A DNA stretch of 64,000 bases, from the NCBI RefSeq assembly GCF_030848495.1, contig NZ_JAVDDT010000008.1:36001-100000 (forward strand), in the 5' to 3' direction. A program made the translations under genes and the position numbers. Under the pieces are notes generated by a model, which had not been told where the DNA came from, did not search any database, and was given only the letters and a program-made list of their open reading frames with translations. Each line of letters opens with the position of its first letter. The stretch's first letter is position 1. The DNA is from Natronospira bacteriovora. Its GTDB lineage: Bacteria > Pseudomonadota > Gammaproteobacteria > Natronospirales > Natronospiraceae. Shown in pieces: positions 20,026 through 30,666 of this stretch.

Positions 20026-20424
20026 TTACGAGACGAAACAGATTACTTCACCACCGTTGCCGGCCTCGCGGGCGACACGGTCGCTTACCACCCCCTTGGA
20101 GGTGGAAACAATGGCCACGCCCAGACCGCCGTCCACTCGGGGCAGTTCGTCGCGACCACGGAAAACTCGAAGACCGGGGCGGGATACCCGCTCAATGCGG
20201 GAAATCACCGGCTCTCCCTCGTAATACTTGAGGGTCACTTCCATGGTCTTCTTGTTGCCGGCCTCTTCACTGACGGCAAAGCCAGCGATATAGCCTTCAT
20301 CCTTGAGCACCTGAGCAACCGCGCTCTTCTGCTTGGACGACGGCATGCTGACGGTGGCCTTGCCGGCACGCTGGGCGTTCCGGATCCGGGTCAGCATGTC
20401 AGCGATAGGATCAGTCATACTCAT
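20026..20424 (-). CDS. rpsH: 30S ribosomal protein S8
   Basis: S8 binds helix 21 of 16S rRNA and, in E. coli, represses the spc operon by binding mRNA at the rplE start. The 132 residues begin [20 protein letters not shown], matching the E. coli MSMQDPIADM, so I keep the first ATG. The C-terminal core [20 protein letters not shown] is present. Confidence 0.99.
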   Translation of the reverse strand: MSMTDPIADMLTRIRNAQRAGKATVSMPSSKQKSAVAQVLKDEGYIAGFAVSEEAGNKKTMEVTLKYYEGEPVISRIERVSRPGLRVFRGRDELPRVDGGLGVAIVSTSKGVVSDRVAREAGNGGEVICFVS

Positions 20425-20448
20425 TGCGTTCTTCCTCGTTCCAAGCGC

Positions 20449-20754
20449 TTACCAGCTGGACTTGACCAGGCCCGGAATATCACCGCGCATGGCGGCTTCA
20501 CGGAGCTTGTTGCGACCAAGACCGAACTTGCGGTAGTAGCCATTGGGGCGGCCGGTGACACGGCAGCGATTGCGAATTCGCACCGGGCTGCTGTTACGCG
20601 GCAGTTTGGCCAGCTTCTCAACAGCGGCTTCCCGCTCTTCCTCGCTGGCATTCTGATCACGAATGATCCGCTTCAGTTCGGCGCGTTTGGCGGCGTACTG
20701 CTCCACCAGCTTGGCGCGGCGGCGTTCGCGTTCGATCATGGACTTCTTGGCCAT
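20449..20754 (-). CDS. rpsN: 30S ribosomal protein S14 (zinc-free form)
   Basis: The 101 residues equal the E. coli length. The protein starts [20 protein letters not shown] and ends with [20 protein letters not shown] and a C-terminal helix. It lacks the CxxC pairs of the zinc-binding paralogue, so this is the C- form, whereas L36 in the same block is the zinc form. Confidence 0.98.
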   Translation of the reverse strand: MAKKSMIERERRRAKLVEQYAAKRAELKRIIRDQNASEEEREAAVEKLAKLPRNSSPVRIRNRCRVTGRPNGYYRKFGLGRNKLREAAMRGDIPGLVKSSW

Positions 20755-20768
20755 CTCTCAGCCCCTAC

Positions 20769-21308
20769 TCAGTTCTTGAACGGGAAGTTGAAGGCAGACA
20801 GCAGGGCGCGGCCCTGTTCGTCGTTCTCGGCAGTGGTGGTAATGGTGATGTCCATACCACGCACGGCGTCGACCTTGTCGTACTCGACTTCCGGGAAAAT
20901 AATCTGTTCGCGCACGCCGAGGCTGTAGTTGCCGCGACCATCAAAGGCCTTGGCATTCAGACCACGGAAGTCACGAATACGCGGAATCGCCACATTGATG
21001 AGACGGTCCAGGAATTCGTACATGCGCTCGCGACGCAGCGTCACCTTGGCGCCGATCGGCCAGCCATCACGGATCTTGAACCCGGCGACCGACTTTCGGG
21101 ACTTGGTGATAATCGCCTTCTGACCGGTAATCTTGGCCAGGTCGTCAACGGCGTGCTCCAGCACCTTGCGGTCGCCAACGGCTTCACCCAGACCCATGTT
21201 GATGGTGATCTTGGTGACCCGGGGAACCTGCATTGGGTTCTCGAGGCCCAGATCCTTCTGGATCTGTTCCCGGAGCTTCTCGTTGTAAAGCTGTTTCAAT
21301 CTCGCCAT
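20769..21308 (-). CDS. rplE: 50S ribosomal protein L5
   Basis: L5 binds 5S rRNA and touches P-site tRNA. I start at ATG 21308 ([20 protein letters not shown]) because AGGTGA lies eight bases upstream and the resulting 179 residues match E. coli exactly; an ATG seven codons earlier would overlap rplX. Signatures include [20 protein letters not shown] and [19 protein letters not shown]. Confidence 0.98.
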   Translation of the reverse strand: MARLKQLYNEKLREQIQKDLGLENPMQVPRVTKITINMGLGEAVGDRKVLEHAVDDLAKITGQKAIITKSRKSVAGFKIRDGWPIGAKVTLRRERMYEFLDRLINVAIPRIRDFRGLNAKAFDGRGNYSLGVREQIIFPEVEYDKVDAVRGMDITITTTAENDEQGRALLSAFNFPFKN

Positions 21309-21321
21309 CGGGTTCACCTGC

Positions 21322-21639
21322 TCAGACATCGACCACTTCGTTGGTGGACTTGAAAATCCGCACCTTGCGCCCGTCTTCCAGGGTCTTGATGCCGATCCGG
21401 TCACCCTTCTTGGTCACCGGGTTGAACACCATGACGTTGGAAATATGAATCGGCATTTCCTTGTCAATGATGCCACCACCCTGACCGCGGTTCGGATCCG
21501 CCTTCTGGTGCTTTTTCGCGACATTCACGCCTTCGACCACGAGGCGTTCGTCATCAACGACGCGCAGAACGGTGCCCTGACGGCCCTTGTCCTTGCCCGC
21601 AATGACGATCACATCGTCGCCTTTCTTGATACGCTTCAT
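21322..21639 (-). CDS. rplX: 50S ribosomal protein L24
   Basis: L24 is an assembly initiator near the exit tunnel. From ATG 21639 it has 105 residues (E. coli 104), beginning [20 protein letters not shown], the KOW motif. The frame continues 16 codons upstream without similarity. It lies 13 bases before rplE and 19 after rplN. Confidence 0.98.
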   Translation of the reverse strand: MKRIKKGDDVIVIAGKDKGRQGTVLRVVDDERLVVEGVNVAKKHQKADPNRGQGGGIIDKEMPIHISNVMVFNPVTKKGDRIGIKTLEDGRKVRIFKSTNEVVDV

Positions 21640-21658
21640 CGTCAAACTCTCCGTTCGC

Positions 21659-22027
21659 TCACAGTACTTCGGGGGCAAGCGAGACAATACGCATGAACTG
21701 GTCAGTACGCAGCTCGCGGGTCACCGGCCCGAAGATACGGGTGCCGATCGGCTCGAGGCGTGCGTTAAGCAGCACCGCCGCATTCGTGTCAAAGCGGATC
21801 AGCGAACCGTCAGGACGACGCACACCCTTACGGGTACGGACGACAACGGCGTTGTAAACCTCACCTTTCTTCACGCGACCACGCGGAATGGCTTCCTTGA
21901 CACTCACCTTGATGATGTCACCGATCCGCGCGTAGCGACGCTTGGAACCGCCCAGCACCTTGATGCAGCGAAGGCTACGTGCCCCGCTGTTGTCTGCGGC
22001 GTCCAGCAGTGTCTGCATCTGGATCAT
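21659..22027 (-). CDS. rplN: 50S ribosomal protein L14
   Basis: L14 forms intersubunit bridges. The 122 residues (E. coli 123) start [20 protein letters not shown] and include the signature [20 protein letters not shown] followed by [10 protein letters not shown] 64-base gap separates it from rpsQ upstream. In E. coli the S10/spc operon break is at this junction, so a promoter may lie here, but I see no convincing one. Confidence 0.98.
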   Translation of the reverse strand: MIQMQTLLDAADNSGARSLRCIKVLGGSKRRYARIGDIIKVSVKEAIPRGRVKKGEVYNAVVVRTRKGVRRPDGSLIRFDTNAAVLLNARLEPIGTRIFGPVTRELRTDQFMRIVSLAPEVL

Positions 22028-22091
22028 TGCTCTATCCCCTACTCAGTCGGCCTATTGCCCAGGCCAGCCGGCCAACTCGACACGCCTCGGA

Positions 22092-22358
22092 TCAGTCCGA
22101 AGCCTTTTCCACGATTTCGTGCAGCCGCCAGCTCTTCCGCTTGGAGAGCGGCCGGCATTCCGCGATGGAGACCAGGTCACCCTCACGGCACGCGTTTTCT
22201 TCATCATGCGCCAGCAGCTTGGTGCTGCGGCGAATGTACTTGCCATACAGCGGATGAGCCACGCGACGCTCGATGTAGACGGTAATCGTCTTGTCCGCCT
22301 TGGAGCTAACGACGCGACCAGTCACGGTACGCGGAGTCTGTGCGGTGTTCTCGCTCAT
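22092..22358 (-). CDS. rpsQ: 30S ribosomal protein S17
   Basis: S17 is a primary 16S rRNA binder. The 88 residues (E. coli 84) begin [20 protein letters not shown] and contain the OB-fold segment [20 protein letters not shown] and [19 protein letters not shown]. The start overlaps the rpmC stop by one base (TAATG). Confidence 0.98.
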   Translation of the reverse strand: MSENTAQTPRTVTGRVVSSKADKTITVYIERRVAHPLYGKYIRRSTKLLAHDEENACREGDLVSIAECRPLSKRKSWRLHEIVEKASD

Positions 22359-22555
22359 TACTGTTCACCCGCCTTCTGTTCGTTCAGCACAGTCTTGATC
22401 CGCGCAATGTTGCGGCGGACCTTGCCGACCTGATCGGGACGACTCAGCTGACCGGTAGCCTGCTGCATGCGCAGATTGAACTGCTCCTTGCGCAGCTCCA
22501 TGAGCTCTTTGGCCAGCTCTTCCGAATTCTTGTTCCGCAGTTCAGAGACTTTCAT
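22358..22555 (-). CDS. rpmC: 50S ribosomal protein L29
   Basis: L29 lies at the tunnel exit and helps dock trigger factor and SRP. The 65 residues form two helices, [20 protein letters not shown] and [19 protein letters not shown]. It directly abuts rplP (TAA followed by ATG) and overlaps rpsQ by one base. Confidence 0.98.
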   Translation of the reverse strand: MKVSELRNKNSEELAKELMELRKEQFNLRMQQATGQLSRPDQVGKVRRNIARIKTVLNEQKAGEQ

Positions 22556-22969
22556 TTACATCACCTGCCGGGTCACGAAGGTGGTCTGCACCGGAAGCTT
22601 GGCCGCAGCCAGGCGGAACGCCTCGCGGGCCAGCTCTTCGCTCACACCTTCCATCTCGTAGAGCACACGACCGGGTTGGATCTGGGCCACCCAGTACTCC
22701 ACATTACCCTTACCCTTACCCATGCGAACTTCCAGGGGCTTGTTGGTAATGGGCTTGTCCGGAAAAATCCGGATCCAGATCTTGCCGCCACGTTTCACGT
22801 GACGCGTAATCGCACGACGAGCCGCCTCGATCTGGCGAGCGGTAATGCGGCCGCGCGTGGTGGCCTTGAGACCAAACTCACCAAACGAAACCGCGTTGCC
22901 GGCCTGGGCTACGCCCCGGTTGCGGCCTTTGTGCTGTTTTCGAAACTTTGTCCGCTTCGGCTGCAACAT
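22556..22969 (-). CDS. rplP: 50S ribosomal protein L16
   Basis: L16 contacts the A-site tRNA elbow. The 137 residues (E. coli 136) start [20 protein letters not shown] and contain [20 protein letters not shown] and [19 protein letters not shown]. The conserved arginine that YcfD hydroxylates in E. coli lies in this RMGKGKG region. It lies 11 bases after rpsC. Confidence 0.98.
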   Translation of the reverse strand: MLQPKRTKFRKQHKGRNRGVAQAGNAVSFGEFGLKATTRGRITARQIEAARRAITRHVKRGGKIWIRIFPDKPITNKPLEVRMGKGKGNVEYWVAQIQPGRVLYEMEGVSEELAREAFRLAAAKLPVQTTFVTRQVM

Positions 22970-22980
22970 GACAGCGTCTC

Positions 22981-23655
22981 CTACTTACGAGCCTTGTCAT
23001 CGGCCGGGGCCTGTCCGATCGTACTCGGATCCAGAACCTCGCCTTTGAAAATCCAGGTCTTCACGCCGATGATGCCGTAGGTGGTCTTCGCCTCGGCGAA
23101 GCCGTAGTCAATCTCGGCACGCATCGTGTGCAGCGGCACACGGCCTTCCCGGTACCATTCGCTACGCGCAATCTCGGCGCCGTTGAGACGGCCGGCCACG
23201 CGTACCTTGATCCCTTCCGCACCCAGGCGCATGGCATTGCCCACGGCGCGCTTCATGGCGCGACGGAACATGATGCGGCGCTCAAGCTGCTGGGCGATGC
23301 TTTCCGCCACCAGCTGGGCATCCAGCTCGGGCTTGCGAACTTCGGAGATGTTCACGCGCACGTCCATGCCCATCATGTCGGACAGTTCCTTGCGCAGCTT
23401 CTCGATGTCCTCACCCTTCTTGCCGATCACGATGCCCGGACGTGCGGTGTGAATGGTCACACGCGCACTTTTCGCCGGGCGTTCGATCTGAATCCGGCTG
23501 ACGGAGGCATGCGACAGCTTCTTCTTGATGTAGTCGCGCAGCTTCAGATCGTCGAGCAGCGTATCAGCGAACTCACCACCTTCCGCGTACCACTTGGCCG
23601 TCCAGTCGGTAGCGACGCCAAGACGGAAGCCTGTTGGATGAACCTTATGACCCAT
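22981..23655 (-). CDS. rpsC: 30S ribosomal protein S3
   Basis: S3 forms part of the mRNA entry tunnel with S4 and S5. The 224 residues (E. coli 233) begin [20 protein letters not shown], then a KH domain with [20 protein letters not shown], and [20 protein letters not shown] in the C-terminal domain. The shorter C-terminal tail explains the length difference. Confidence 0.99.
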   Translation of the reverse strand: MGHKVHPTGFRLGVATDWTAKWYAEGGEFADTLLDDLKLRDYIKKKLSHASVSRIQIERPAKSARVTIHTARPGIVIGKKGEDIEKLRKELSDMMGMDVRVNISEVRKPELDAQLVAESIAQQLERRIMFRRAMKRAVGNAMRLGAEGIKVRVAGRLNGAEIARSEWYREGRVPLHTMRAEIDYGFAEAKTTYGIIGVKTWIFKGEVLDPSTIGQAPADDKARK

Positions 23656-23667
23656 GTCAAATCACCT

Positions 23668-24000
23668 TCACTCGTCAGCCACGGAAATCGTGATGTGGCT
23701 GGTACGCTTGAGAATCTGGTCGGCGCGGCCCTTGGCACGCGGCTTGAACCGCTTCATCGTCGGGCCCTCGTCCACCATGATGCGATCCACCTTCAGCTCA
23801 TCCACGTCGGCGCCTTCATTGTTCTCGGCATTGGCAATCGCCGATTCAAGCAGCTTGCGCACGATGTGCGACGCCTTCTTGGGGCTGAACTCCAGGATCT
23901 GAAGGGCCTGGGCGACGGGCTTACCCCGCACCTGGTCCGCAACCAGCCGGCATTTCTGCGGCGAGATCCTGGCGAACCGGAGTTTTGCGCTTACCTGCAT
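23668..24000 (-). CDS. rplV: 50S ribosomal protein L22
   Basis: L22 narrows the exit tunnel with a beta-hairpin. The 110 residues equal the E. coli length. It starts [20 protein letters not shown] and has [20 protein letters not shown] and [17 protein letters not shown], the tunnel hairpin and tail. The macrolide-relevant hairpin shows no deletion by eye. Confidence 0.98.
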   Translation of the reverse strand: MQVSAKLRFARISPQKCRLVADQVRGKPVAQALQILEFSPKKASHIVRKLLESAIANAENNEGADVDELKVDRIMVDEGPTMKRFKPRAKGRADQILKRTSHITISVADE

Positions 24001-24013
24001 GGCTCGCTACCTC

Positions 24014-24286
24014 TTATTTCGACTTCTTGTTCGCCGCATGACCCTTGTAGGTACGAGTCAGGGCGAATTCGCCGAGCTTATGCCCGACCATGTTTTCGGA
24101 GACCAGGACCGGCATATGCTGACGCCCGTTGTGGACCGCGATGGTCAGACCCACCATATCGGGAGTCACCATGGACCGACGGGACCAGGTCTTGATCGGG
24201 CGACGATCGTTGCTCGCAGCAGCCGCTTCGACCTTCTTGGCCAGATGCGGATCAACGAATGGACCTTTGCTGATTGAACGTGGCAC
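24014..24286 (-). CDS. rpsS: 30S ribosomal protein S19
   Basis: S19 sits in the 30S head with S13. The 90 residues (E. coli 92) begin [20 protein letters not shown] and end with the conserved [20 protein letters not shown]. It lies 21 bases after rplB and 13 before rplV. Confidence 0.98.
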   Translation of the reverse strand: MPRSISKGPFVDPHLAKKVEAAAASNDRRPIKTWSRRSMVTPDMVGLTIAVHNGRQHMPVLVSENMVGHKLGEFALTRTYKGHAANKKSK

Positions 24287-24307
24287 GTTCCTACCCTCTC
24301 GATTCGT

Positions 24308-25138
24308 TTATTTCTTGAGCTTGCGACGACGCACGATCATGTTGTCCGTACGCTTGTTATGCCGCGTCTTGTAACCCTTGGTGGGCTGACCCCACGGCGA
24401 CACCGGATGGCGACCACCAGAGGTTCGGCCTTCACCACCACCATGGGGGTGATCCACCGGGTTCATGGCTGCACCGCGAGTCTTCGGGCGGAAGCCGCGC
24501 CAGCGGTTGGCGCCGGCCTTGCCGAGCTGGCGGAGGCTGTGCTCCTGGTTCCCGACTTCGCCGATGGTGGCGCGGCACTCAATGTGCACCTTGCGCATTT
24601 CACCGGAACGCAGACGGATGGTGGCGTAGGCACCTTCCCGCGCCAACAGCTGCACCGCGGTACCGGCCGAGCGGGCGAGCTGAGCACCCTTGCCCGGGCG
24701 AAGCTCCACACAATGAACCGTGCTACCCACCGGGATATTGCGCAGCGGCAGCGTGTTGCCGGTCTTGATCGGAGCGCGATCGCCGGACTGGATCTCGTCA
24801 CCGGCCTTCAGACCACGGGGCGCGATGATGTAGCGCCGCTCGCCGTCCCGATACAGCACCAGCGCCAGATGGGCACTGCGGTTCGGGTCGTATTCCAGCC
24901 GCTCGATGCGAGCCGGAATATCGTCCTTGTTGCGACGAAAATCCACGACGCGGTAGCGGCGCTTGTGACCGCCACCCCGATGGCGCATGGTCGTACGGCC
25001 GGCGCTGTTGCGACCACCCGTGCTGTGCTTCTTCTCGACCAGCGGACCATAAGGCTCGCCTCGGTGCAGCTCGTCGTTCTTGACCTGAACAACAAAGCGG
25101 CGGCCGGGTGAAGTCGGTTTCGCTTTCTTAAGTGCCAT
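24308..25138 (-). CDS. rplB: 50S ribosomal protein L2
   Basis: L2 is needed for subunit joining and lies near the peptidyl-transferase centre. The 276 residues (E. coli 273) begin [20 protein letters not shown], carry [19 protein letters not shown] and the universally conserved histidine region [20 protein letters not shown]. It lies 33 bases after rplW. Confidence 0.99.
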   Translation of the reverse strand: MALKKAKPTSPGRRFVVQVKNDELHRGEPYGPLVEKKHSTGGRNSAGRTTMRHRGGGHKRRYRVVDFRRNKDDIPARIERLEYDPNRSAHLALVLYRDGERRYIIAPRGLKAGDEIQSGDRAPIKTGNTLPLRNIPVGSTVHCVELRPGKGAQLARSAGTAVQLLAREGAYATIRLRSGEMRKVHIECRATIGEVGNQEHSLRQLGKAGANRWRGFRPKTRGAAMNPVDHPHGGGEGRTSGGRHPVSPWGQPTKGYKTRHNKRTDNMIVRRRKLKK

Positions 25139-25171
25139 GACTTCGAATCCCTATCCGATTCGGGCAGCCGA

Positions 25172-25471
25172 TTACTCGGCGCCACCCATGAAATCAATAT
25201 CCTGACCAGGCTGGAGCGACACATAGGCCTTTTTCCAGTCCTGACGACGACCGTACTGGGTACCAAAGCGCTTGATCTTGCCCTTCTGTCTCACGACACG
25301 GACCTTGTCGACCTGCACTTCGAACAGCTTCTCGACCGCCTTGCGGATCTCTGTCTTGGTGGCATCACGGCGAACCTTGAAAACCACCTGATTGTGCGCG
25401 TCGGCCACATTGGTGCTCTTTTCAGAGACGTGCGGACCGAGCAGCACGGTCATAAGGCGTTCCTGATTCAT
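25172..25471 (-). CDS. rplW: 50S ribosomal protein L23
   Basis: L23 is the main docking site for trigger factor and SRP at the tunnel exit. I start at ATG 25471 ([20 protein letters not shown]): it overlaps the rplD stop as ATGA and has GAGGAG upstream, giving 99 residues (E. coli 100). A GTG three codons earlier is less likely. [20 protein letters not shown] is the family core. Confidence 0.97.
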   Translation of the reverse strand: MNQERLMTVLLGPHVSEKSTNVADAHNQVVFKVRRDATKTEIRKAVEKLFEVQVDKVRVVRQKGKIKRFGTQYGRRQDWKKAYVSLQPGQDIDFMGGAE

Positions 25472-26079
25472 GCCAACCACTCCTCGATACGACGCAGGGC
25501 GGGAACCGTCATCAGCACCTTGTCGAAACCGACCAGGGAGACGGGATCAACGGCTGCCGTGTCGCGCACATCCACCTTGGGCAGGTTGCGGGCGGAGAGG
25601 TAAAGCGCTTCAGTCACCTCATCCGTCACGATCAGCACGTTGTCGAGACCAAGCTCCTTCAACTTCGCCACCATGGCGCGGGTCTTGGGCTCTTCCAGAT
25701 TGAACTCTTCGGTCACCACCAGGCGTTCCTGACGCACCAGCTCCGACAGGATGGAGCGGATGGCGGCCCGGTACATTTTCTTGTTGACCTTCTGGCTGTG
25801 GTCCTGGGGCTCAGCCGCGAAAACCTTGCCACCGCTGCGCCACAGGGGACTGCGGATGGTGCCGGCACGGGCACGGCCGGTGCCCTTCTGGCGCCAGGGC
25901 TTGCGGCCACCGCCACGCACTTCGGCGCGGGTCTTCTGGGCGCGGGTGCCAGCACGGCCGGCGGCCAGATAGGCAACGACCACCTGATGGACCAGCGTTT
26001 CGTTGAACTCACGACCGAAAGCGGCTTCCGAAACGGTCAGCTTTTCCTGGCCGGAGGCTTTTTGTACCTGAAGTTCCAT
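25468..26079 (-). CDS. rplD: 50S ribosomal protein L4
   Basis: L4 lines the exit tunnel and in E. coli also represses the S10 operon. The 203 residues (E. coli 201) include the tunnel loop [20 protein letters not shown], then [19 protein letters not shown]. It overlaps rplW by four bases and follows rplC by nine. The structured leader ahead of rplC is a candidate target for L4 autoregulation. Confidence 0.98.
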   Translation of the reverse strand: MELQVQKASGQEKLTVSEAAFGREFNETLVHQVVVAYLAAGRAGTRAQKTRAEVRGGGRKPWRQKGTGRARAGTIRSPLWRSGGKVFAAEPQDHSQKVNKKMYRAAIRSILSELVRQERLVVTEEFNLEEPKTRAMVAKLKELGLDNVLIVTDEVTEALYLSARNLPKVDVRDTAAVDPVSLVGFDKVLMTVPALRRIEEWLA

Positions 26080-26088
26080 GAGACCTCC

Positions 26089-26733
26089 TTAGCTCGCCGA
26101 CTTGATCGCGGGGCGAATCAGCACATCCGAGCCCTTCGAGCCCGGGACGGCGCCCTTGACCAGGATCAGGTTGCGCTCGGCATCCACCCGAACCACTTCC
26201 AGGCTCTGGGTGGTGCGGCGCACATTACCCATGTGGCCGGACATCTTCTTGCCCTTGAACACGCGACCGGGGGTCTGGTTCTGACCGATGGAACCGGGAA
26301 CACGATGGGAAAGCGAGTTACCGTGGGTCTGGCGCTGGCCACGGAAGTTGTGGCGCTTGATGGTGCCCGCGTAACCCTTACCAATGGAGGTGCCGGTCAC
26401 ATCAACGGACTGACCTGCCTCGAAAATGTCGACGCGGATCTCACCACCCAGCTCCAGCTCTTCGCCTTCACCGTCAGCGAGGCGGAACTCCCACACGCCC
26501 CGGCCGGCCTCGGTATTCGCCTTGGCGAAGTGACCGGCCATGGGCTTGGTGACACGGCTGGCGCGACGGGTGCCGGTCGTGACCTGCACGCCGCGGTAGC
26601 CGTCGGAGTCGACCGACTTGATCTGGGTAATCCGGTTGGGCTCGACCTCGATCACCGTAACGGGCAGCGACGCGCCGTCGTCGGTGAAAACGCGGGTCAT
26701 GCCGCATTTCCGTCCTACAACACCAATAGCCAT
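26089..26733 (-). CDS. rplC: 50S ribosomal protein L3
   Basis: L3 reaches towards the peptidyl-transferase centre. The 214 residues (E. coli 209) begin [20 protein letters not shown] and contain the signature [20 protein letters not shown] with [17 protein letters not shown]. The glutamine methylated in E. coli by PrmB lies in this segment. It is separated from rpsJ by an unusually long 201-base gap with its own promoter-like and leader-like sequence. Confidence 0.98.
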   Translation of the reverse strand: MAIGVVGRKCGMTRVFTDDGASLPVTVIEVEPNRITQIKSVDSDGYRGVQVTTGTRRASRVTKPMAGHFAKANTEAGRGVWEFRLADGEGEELELGGEIRVDIFEAGQSVDVTGTSIGKGYAGTIKRHNFRGQRQTHGNSLSHRVPGSIGQNQTPGRVFKGKKMSGHMGNVRRTTQSLEVVRVDAERNLILVKGAVPGSKGSDVLIRPAIKSAS

Positions 26734-26811
26734 CTTTCCTGTCCTCGTTCACCACGCCGATTACGATTGACCGACGCTGCACGCAAATTCACCCGCCAGT
26801 CGGCGGAATCC

Positions 26812-26862
26812 CCGGGGAAACCCCGGAAACACAGACCCGGCACAGGCTTGCCCTGCACCGGG
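26812..26862 (-). promoter_or_regulatory. Structured 5' leader ahead of rplC
   Basis: Two strong stem-loops lie between the candidate promoter and rplC: 26836-26862 (ten consecutive pairs, two of them G-U, loop GCAAG) and 26812-26826 (CCGGGG-AAA-CCCCGG). Neither is followed by a T run. Position and structure fit a ribosomal-protein autoregulatory leader, the role the S10 leader plays upstream of rpsJ in E. coli, but the regulator (L4 or another) is inferred. Confidence 0.5.
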
Positions 26863-26878
26863 CCCAAAAGAGCCCGCT

Positions 26879-26907
26879 ATCATACCACCAAGCGGACCCC
26901 AATAAAA
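26879..26907 (-). promoter_or_regulatory. Candidate promoter for rplC and downstream genes
   Basis: On the minus strand TATGAT (26879-26884) is a good -10, preceded after 17 bases by a weak -35 (TTTTAT at 26902-26907). The predicted start near 26872 gives a leader of about 140 bases before rplC. Confidence 0.5.
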
Positions 26908-26937
26908 CCCCTGAATGACGCGGATTTGCGTCGTTCA
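26901..26937 (-). terminator. Terminator-like hairpin overlapping the rpsJ stop codon
   Basis: On the minus strand TGAACGACGC-AAATCC-GCGTCATTCA forms a ten-pair stem with one mismatch and starts at the rpsJ stop codon. GGGGTTTTATT follows, so the T run is four bases from the stem, making this a weak or partial terminator. Confidence 0.5.
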
Positions 26938-27246
26938 GTTCAGCTGGATCTGCACGTCCACGCCGGCGGCCAAGTCCAGGCGCATCAGGGCATCCACCGT
27001 CTTGTCGGTGGGATCCACGATGTCCATCAGCCGCTTGTGGGTCCGGATCTCGTACTGATCCCGCGCCTTCTTGTTGACGTGGGGGGAGATCAGGATCGTG
27101 TGCTTTTCCTTGCGAGTCGGCAGCGGAATCGGGCCACGTACCTGGGCACCGGTACGCTTGGCCGTCTCGACGATTTCCTGGGCAGAGCGGTCGATCAGAC
27201 GATGATCGAAGCCCTTCAGCCGGATACGAATATTCTGGTTCGCCAT
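26935..27246 (-). CDS. rpsJ: 30S ribosomal protein S10 (NusE)
   Basis: S10 is part of the 30S head and, as NusE, links NusG to the ribosome and antitermination complexes. The 103 residues equal E. coli. It begins [20 protein letters not shown] and includes [20 protein letters not shown]. It lies 52 bases after tuf with a strong GC hairpin between, and appears to be transcribed more with the tuf/fusA genes than with rplC because of the terminator-like stem at its end. Confidence 0.99.
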   Translation of the reverse strand: MANQNIRIRLKGFDHRLIDRSAQEIVETAKRTGAQVRGPIPLPTRKEKHTILISPHVNKKARDQYEIRTHKRLMDIVDPTDKTVDALMRLDLAAGVDVQIQLN

Positions 27247-27261
27247 CTTAATATTGCCTCA

Positions 27262-27297
27262 ACGAGCAGGGCGGGCCCGAAGGCCCGCCCTCGTTCG
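27262..27297 (-). other. GC-rich hairpin between tuf and rpsJ
   Basis: GGGCGGGCC-TTCG-GGCCCGCCC is a nine-pair stem capped by a UUCG-type tetraloop, flanked by further CGAG/CTCG pairing. No T run follows. It ends 16 bases before the rpsJ start, so it may define the tuf mRNA 3' end by processing or shape rpsJ translation. Confidence 0.7.
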
Positions 27298-27298
27298 A

Positions 27299-28489
27299 TT
27301 AGTCGATGATCTTGGAGACGACGCCGGCACCCACGGTGCGGCCGCCTTCACGGATCGCAAAACGCAGACCGTCTTCCATGGCGATCGGCGCAATCAGGGT
27401 CACCGTCATCTTGACGTTGTCACCCGGCATCACCATCTCGGTGCCGCTCGGCAGTTCACAGGCACCGGTCACGTCCGTGGTGCGGAAGTAGAACTGCGGG
27501 CGATAGCCGTTGAAGAACGGGGTATGACGACCACCCTCGTCCTTGCTCAGCACATACACCTCACACTCGAACTTGGTGTGCGGGGTGATGGAACCCGGCT
27601 TCGACAGAACCTGGCCACGCTCAACGTCGTCACGCTTGGTGCCGCGCAGCAGCACGCCCACGTTGTCGCCCGCCATGCCCTGGTCCAGCAGCTTGCGGAA
27701 CATCTCAACGCCGGTCACGGTGGTCTTGGTGGTCTCGCGGATACCCACGATTTCCACTTCGTCACCCACGTTCACCACGCCGCGCTCGATACGGCCCGTC
27801 ACCACGGTGCCGCGGCCGGAAATGGAGAACACGTCTTCCACCGGCATCAGGAAGGTGCCGTCAATGGCACGCTCCGGCTCCGGAATGAACTCGTCCAGGG
27901 CGTCCAGCAGCTTGTTGATGGCCGGAATGCCGATGTCGGACTCGTCACCTTCCAGCGCCTTCAGCGCGGAACCGGTGATGATCGGGGTGTCGTCGCCAGG
28001 GAAGTCGTACTCGCTCAGAAGCTCGCGAACTTCCATCTCCACCAGCTCCAGAAGCTCGGCGTCATCCACCATGTCCGCCTTGTTCAGGAACACCAGAATC
28101 GCCGGCACGCCAACCTGACGGCTCAGCAGAATGTGCTCACGGGTCTGGGGCATGGGGCCGTCGGCCGCGCTCACCACCAGAATCGCACCGTCCATCTGCG
28201 CCGCACCCGTGATCATGTTCTTCACATAGTCAGCGTGGCCCGGGCAGTCAACGTGGGCGTAGTGACGCGCGTTGGACTCGTACTCCACGTGCGCGGTGGC
28301 AATGGTAATACCGCGCTCACGCTCTTCCGGTGCATTGTCAATATCACCGTAGTCGCGGAATTCGCCACCGTGGGAAGCACCCGCCACTTTCGTCAGCGCC
28401 GCCGTCAGCGTCGTCTTGCCATGGTCAACGTGACCAATCGTTCCAACGTTTACATGCGGCTTTGTTCTTTCAAACTTTTCCTTGGACAC
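27299..28489 (-). CDS. tuf: Elongation factor Tu, copy 1 (GTG start)
   Basis: EF-Tu delivers aminoacyl-tRNA to the ribosome. The 396 residues carry the GTPase motifs [10 protein letters not shown] (P-loop), [12 protein letters not shown] (switch II) and NKADM with GSALKALEG, then domains 2 and 3 ending [11 protein letters not shown]. The start codon is GTG, while the second copy at 44096-45286 has ATG, as in E. coli tufA and tufB. Both encode the identical protein. It is the last gene of the str segment, 44 bases after fusA. Confidence 0.99.
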   Translation of the reverse strand: MSKEKFERTKPHVNVGTIGHVDHGKTTLTAALTKVAGASHGGEFRDYGDIDNAPEERERGITIATAHVEYESNARHYAHVDCPGHADYVKNMITGAAQMDGAILVVSAADGPMPQTREHILLSRQVGVPAILVFLNKADMVDDAELLELVEMEVRELLSEYDFPGDDTPIITGSALKALEGDESDIGIPAINKLLDALDEFIPEPERAIDGTFLMPVEDVFSISGRGTVVTGRIERGVVNVGDEVEIVGIRETTKTTVTGVEMFRKLLDQGMAGDNVGVLLRGTKRDDVERGQVLSKPGSITPHTKFECEVYVLSKDEGGRHTPFFNGYRPQFYFRTTDVTGACELPSGTEMVMPGDNVKMTVTLIAPIAMEDGLRFAIREGGRTVGAGVVSKIID

Positions 28490-28533
28490 GGTTACACCTC
28501 AGCTTTGATTCAATGATTAAAAAACTACCTGAT

Positions 28534-30633
28534 TCAGGAAGCCTTCTTGATCAGTTCGTCGGCCACACTGGAGGGAGCCTCGGAATAATGCGAGAACTCC
28601 ATGGTGTAGCTGGCACGACCCTGGGTAGCCGAGCGCAGGTCGGTGGCGTAGCCGAACATCTCGGACAACGGCACTTCGGCCCGCAGCAGCTTGCCGGCCG
28701 GCACGTCTTCCATGGCCTTGACCGTGCCACGGCGACGGCTCATGTCGCCCATCACGTCACCCATGTAATCCTCGGGGGTGACGACCTCGACCTTCATCAT
28801 CGGCTCAAGCAATACCGGATCGGCCTTGCGGGCGCCTTCCTTGAAGCCCATGGAGCCGGCGATCTTGAAGGCCATCTCGTTGGAGTCCACATCGTGGTAG
28901 GAGCCGTCATACAGGGTCACCTTGACGTCAACCACCGGATAACCGGCAATCACGCCATTTTCCATCTGCTCCTGGATACCCTTGTCCACGGACGGGATGT
29001 ATTCCTTCGGAACCACACCACCCACGATGGAGTTGACGAACTCGTAACCGGCACCGGCCTCCTGGGGCTCGATGCGCAGGTGCACGTGACCATACTGACC
29101 ACGACCACCGGACTGACGGACGAACTTGCCCTCCTGCTCCACCGACTTGCGAATGGTTTCGCGGTAGGCCACCTGGGGGTTACCCACGTTGGCTTCCACC
29201 TTGAACTCGCGCAGCATGCGGTCAACGATGATGTCCAGATGCAGCTCGCCCATCCCGGAAATGATGGTCTGACCGGACTCCTCGTCGGTACGCACCCGGA
29301 AGGACGGGTCTTCCTGGGCCAGCTTCTGCAGCGCCACACCCATCTTTTCCTGGTCGGCCTTGGACTTGGGCTCCACGGCAACGGCGATCACCGGCTCCGG
29401 GAACTCCATCCGCTCCAGCGTGATGACCTCATCCTTGCTGCAGAGCGTGTCACCGGTGGTCACTTCCTTGAGGCCCACGGCGGCGGCGATATCACCGGCA
29501 CGTACTTCCTTGATCTCTTCCCGGTTGTTGGAGTGCATCTGCAGCAGACGGCCGATGCGCTCACGCTTGCCCTTGACCGGGTTGTAGACCTGGTCGCCGG
29601 AATTCAGCACGCCGGAGTAGCAACGGAAGAAGGTCAGATTGCCCACGAACGGATCGGTGGCAATCTTGAAGGCCAGCGCAGAGAAAGGCTCGTCGTCACG
29701 CGGGTGGCGCTTGGCCGGGGTGTCCTTGCCATCGTCCAGGATGCCTTCCACGGGCGGCACGTCCACCGGCGAGGGCATGAACTCGATCACGGCATCCAGC
29801 AGGGCCTGCACGCCCTTGTTCTTGAAGGCGGTACCACACAGGGCCAGGATGATCTCGTTGTTGATGGTGCGGGCACGCAGGCCAGCGCGAATCTCGTCGC
29901 TGGTCAGCTCGCCACCTTCCAGGTACTTCTCCATCAGCTCTTCGGAGCCCTCGGCAGCCGCCTCGACCATCTGCTCCCGATACTTGTCGGCCTCGGCCTT
30001 CAGGTTGTCGGGAATCTCGTCCGCCTTGTAGGTGGTGCCCATGTTGTCCTCATCCCAGTAAATCGCTTTCATGCGGATGAGATCAATGACACCGGCGAAG
30101 TCTTCTTCGGCGCCGATGGGCAGCTGAATCGGAACAGGGGTCGCACCCAGGCGGGTCTTGATCTGCTCGACCACGCGCAGGAAGTTGGCACCGGCACGGT
30201 CCATCTTGTTGACGAAGGCCATGCGGGGCACTTCGTACTTGTTGGCCTGACGCCAGACCGTTTCGGACTGGGGCTCGACACCGCCAACGGCACAGAAGAC
30301 CGCGACCGCACCGTCCAGCACGCGCAGGGAGCGCTCCACCTCGATGGTGAAGTCCACGTGACCGGGCGTATCAATGATGTTGATACGGTGCTGGTCATAC
30401 TGCTGGTCCATGCCCTGCCAGAACGTGGTGGTCGCAGCAGAGGTAATGGTGATACCACGCTCCTGCTCCTGCTCCATCCAGTCCATCACGGCAGCACCTT
30501 CGTGCACTTCCCCGATCTTGTGGGAAATGCCGGTGTAGAACAGGATGCGCTCAGTGGTGGTGGTCTTACCGGCATCGATGTGCGCCATGATGCCGATATT
30601 CCGATAGCGCTCAATTGGGGTCTTGCGTGGCAC
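28534..30633 (-). CDS. fusA: Elongation factor G
   Basis: EF-G drives translocation and, with RRF, ribosome recycling. The 699 residues (E. coli 704) start at GTG 30633 with GAGG eight bases upstream. Motifs are [37 protein letters not shown] and [10 protein letters not shown] in the G domain, then domains II-V, ending [18 protein letters not shown]. It sits between rpsG and tuf in the standard str order. Confidence 0.99.
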   Translation of the reverse strand: MPRKTPIERYRNIGIMAHIDAGKTTTTERILFYTGISHKIGEVHEGAAVMDWMEQEQERGITITSAATTTFWQGMDQQYDQHRINIIDTPGHVDFTIEVERSLRVLDGAVAVFCAVGGVEPQSETVWRQANKYEVPRMAFVNKMDRAGANFLRVVEQIKTRLGATPVPIQLPIGAEEDFAGVIDLIRMKAIYWDEDNMGTTYKADEIPDNLKAEADKYREQMVEAAAEGSEELMEKYLEGGELTSDEIRAGLRARTINNEIILALCGTAFKNKGVQALLDAVIEFMPSPVDVPPVEGILDDGKDTPAKRHPRDDEPFSALAFKIATDPFVGNLTFFRCYSGVLNSGDQVYNPVKGKRERIGRLLQMHSNNREEIKEVRAGDIAAAVGLKEVTTGDTLCSKDEVITLERMEFPEPVIAVAVEPKSKADQEKMGVALQKLAQEDPSFRVRTDEESGQTIISGMGELHLDIIVDRMLREFKVEANVGNPQVAYRETIRKSVEQEGKFVRQSGGRGQYGHVHLRIEPQEAGAGYEFVNSIVGGVVPKEYIPSVDKGIQEQMENGVIAGYPVVDVKVTLYDGSYHDVDSNEMAFKIAGSMGFKEGARKADPVLLEPMMKVEVVTPEDYMGDVMGDMSRRRGTVKAMEDVPAGKLLRAEVPLSEMFGYATDLRSATQGRASYTMEFSHYSEAPSSVADELIKKAS

Positions 30634-30666
30634 GGGTAGAACCTCTACGTATCAGTCTTCGTGAAT

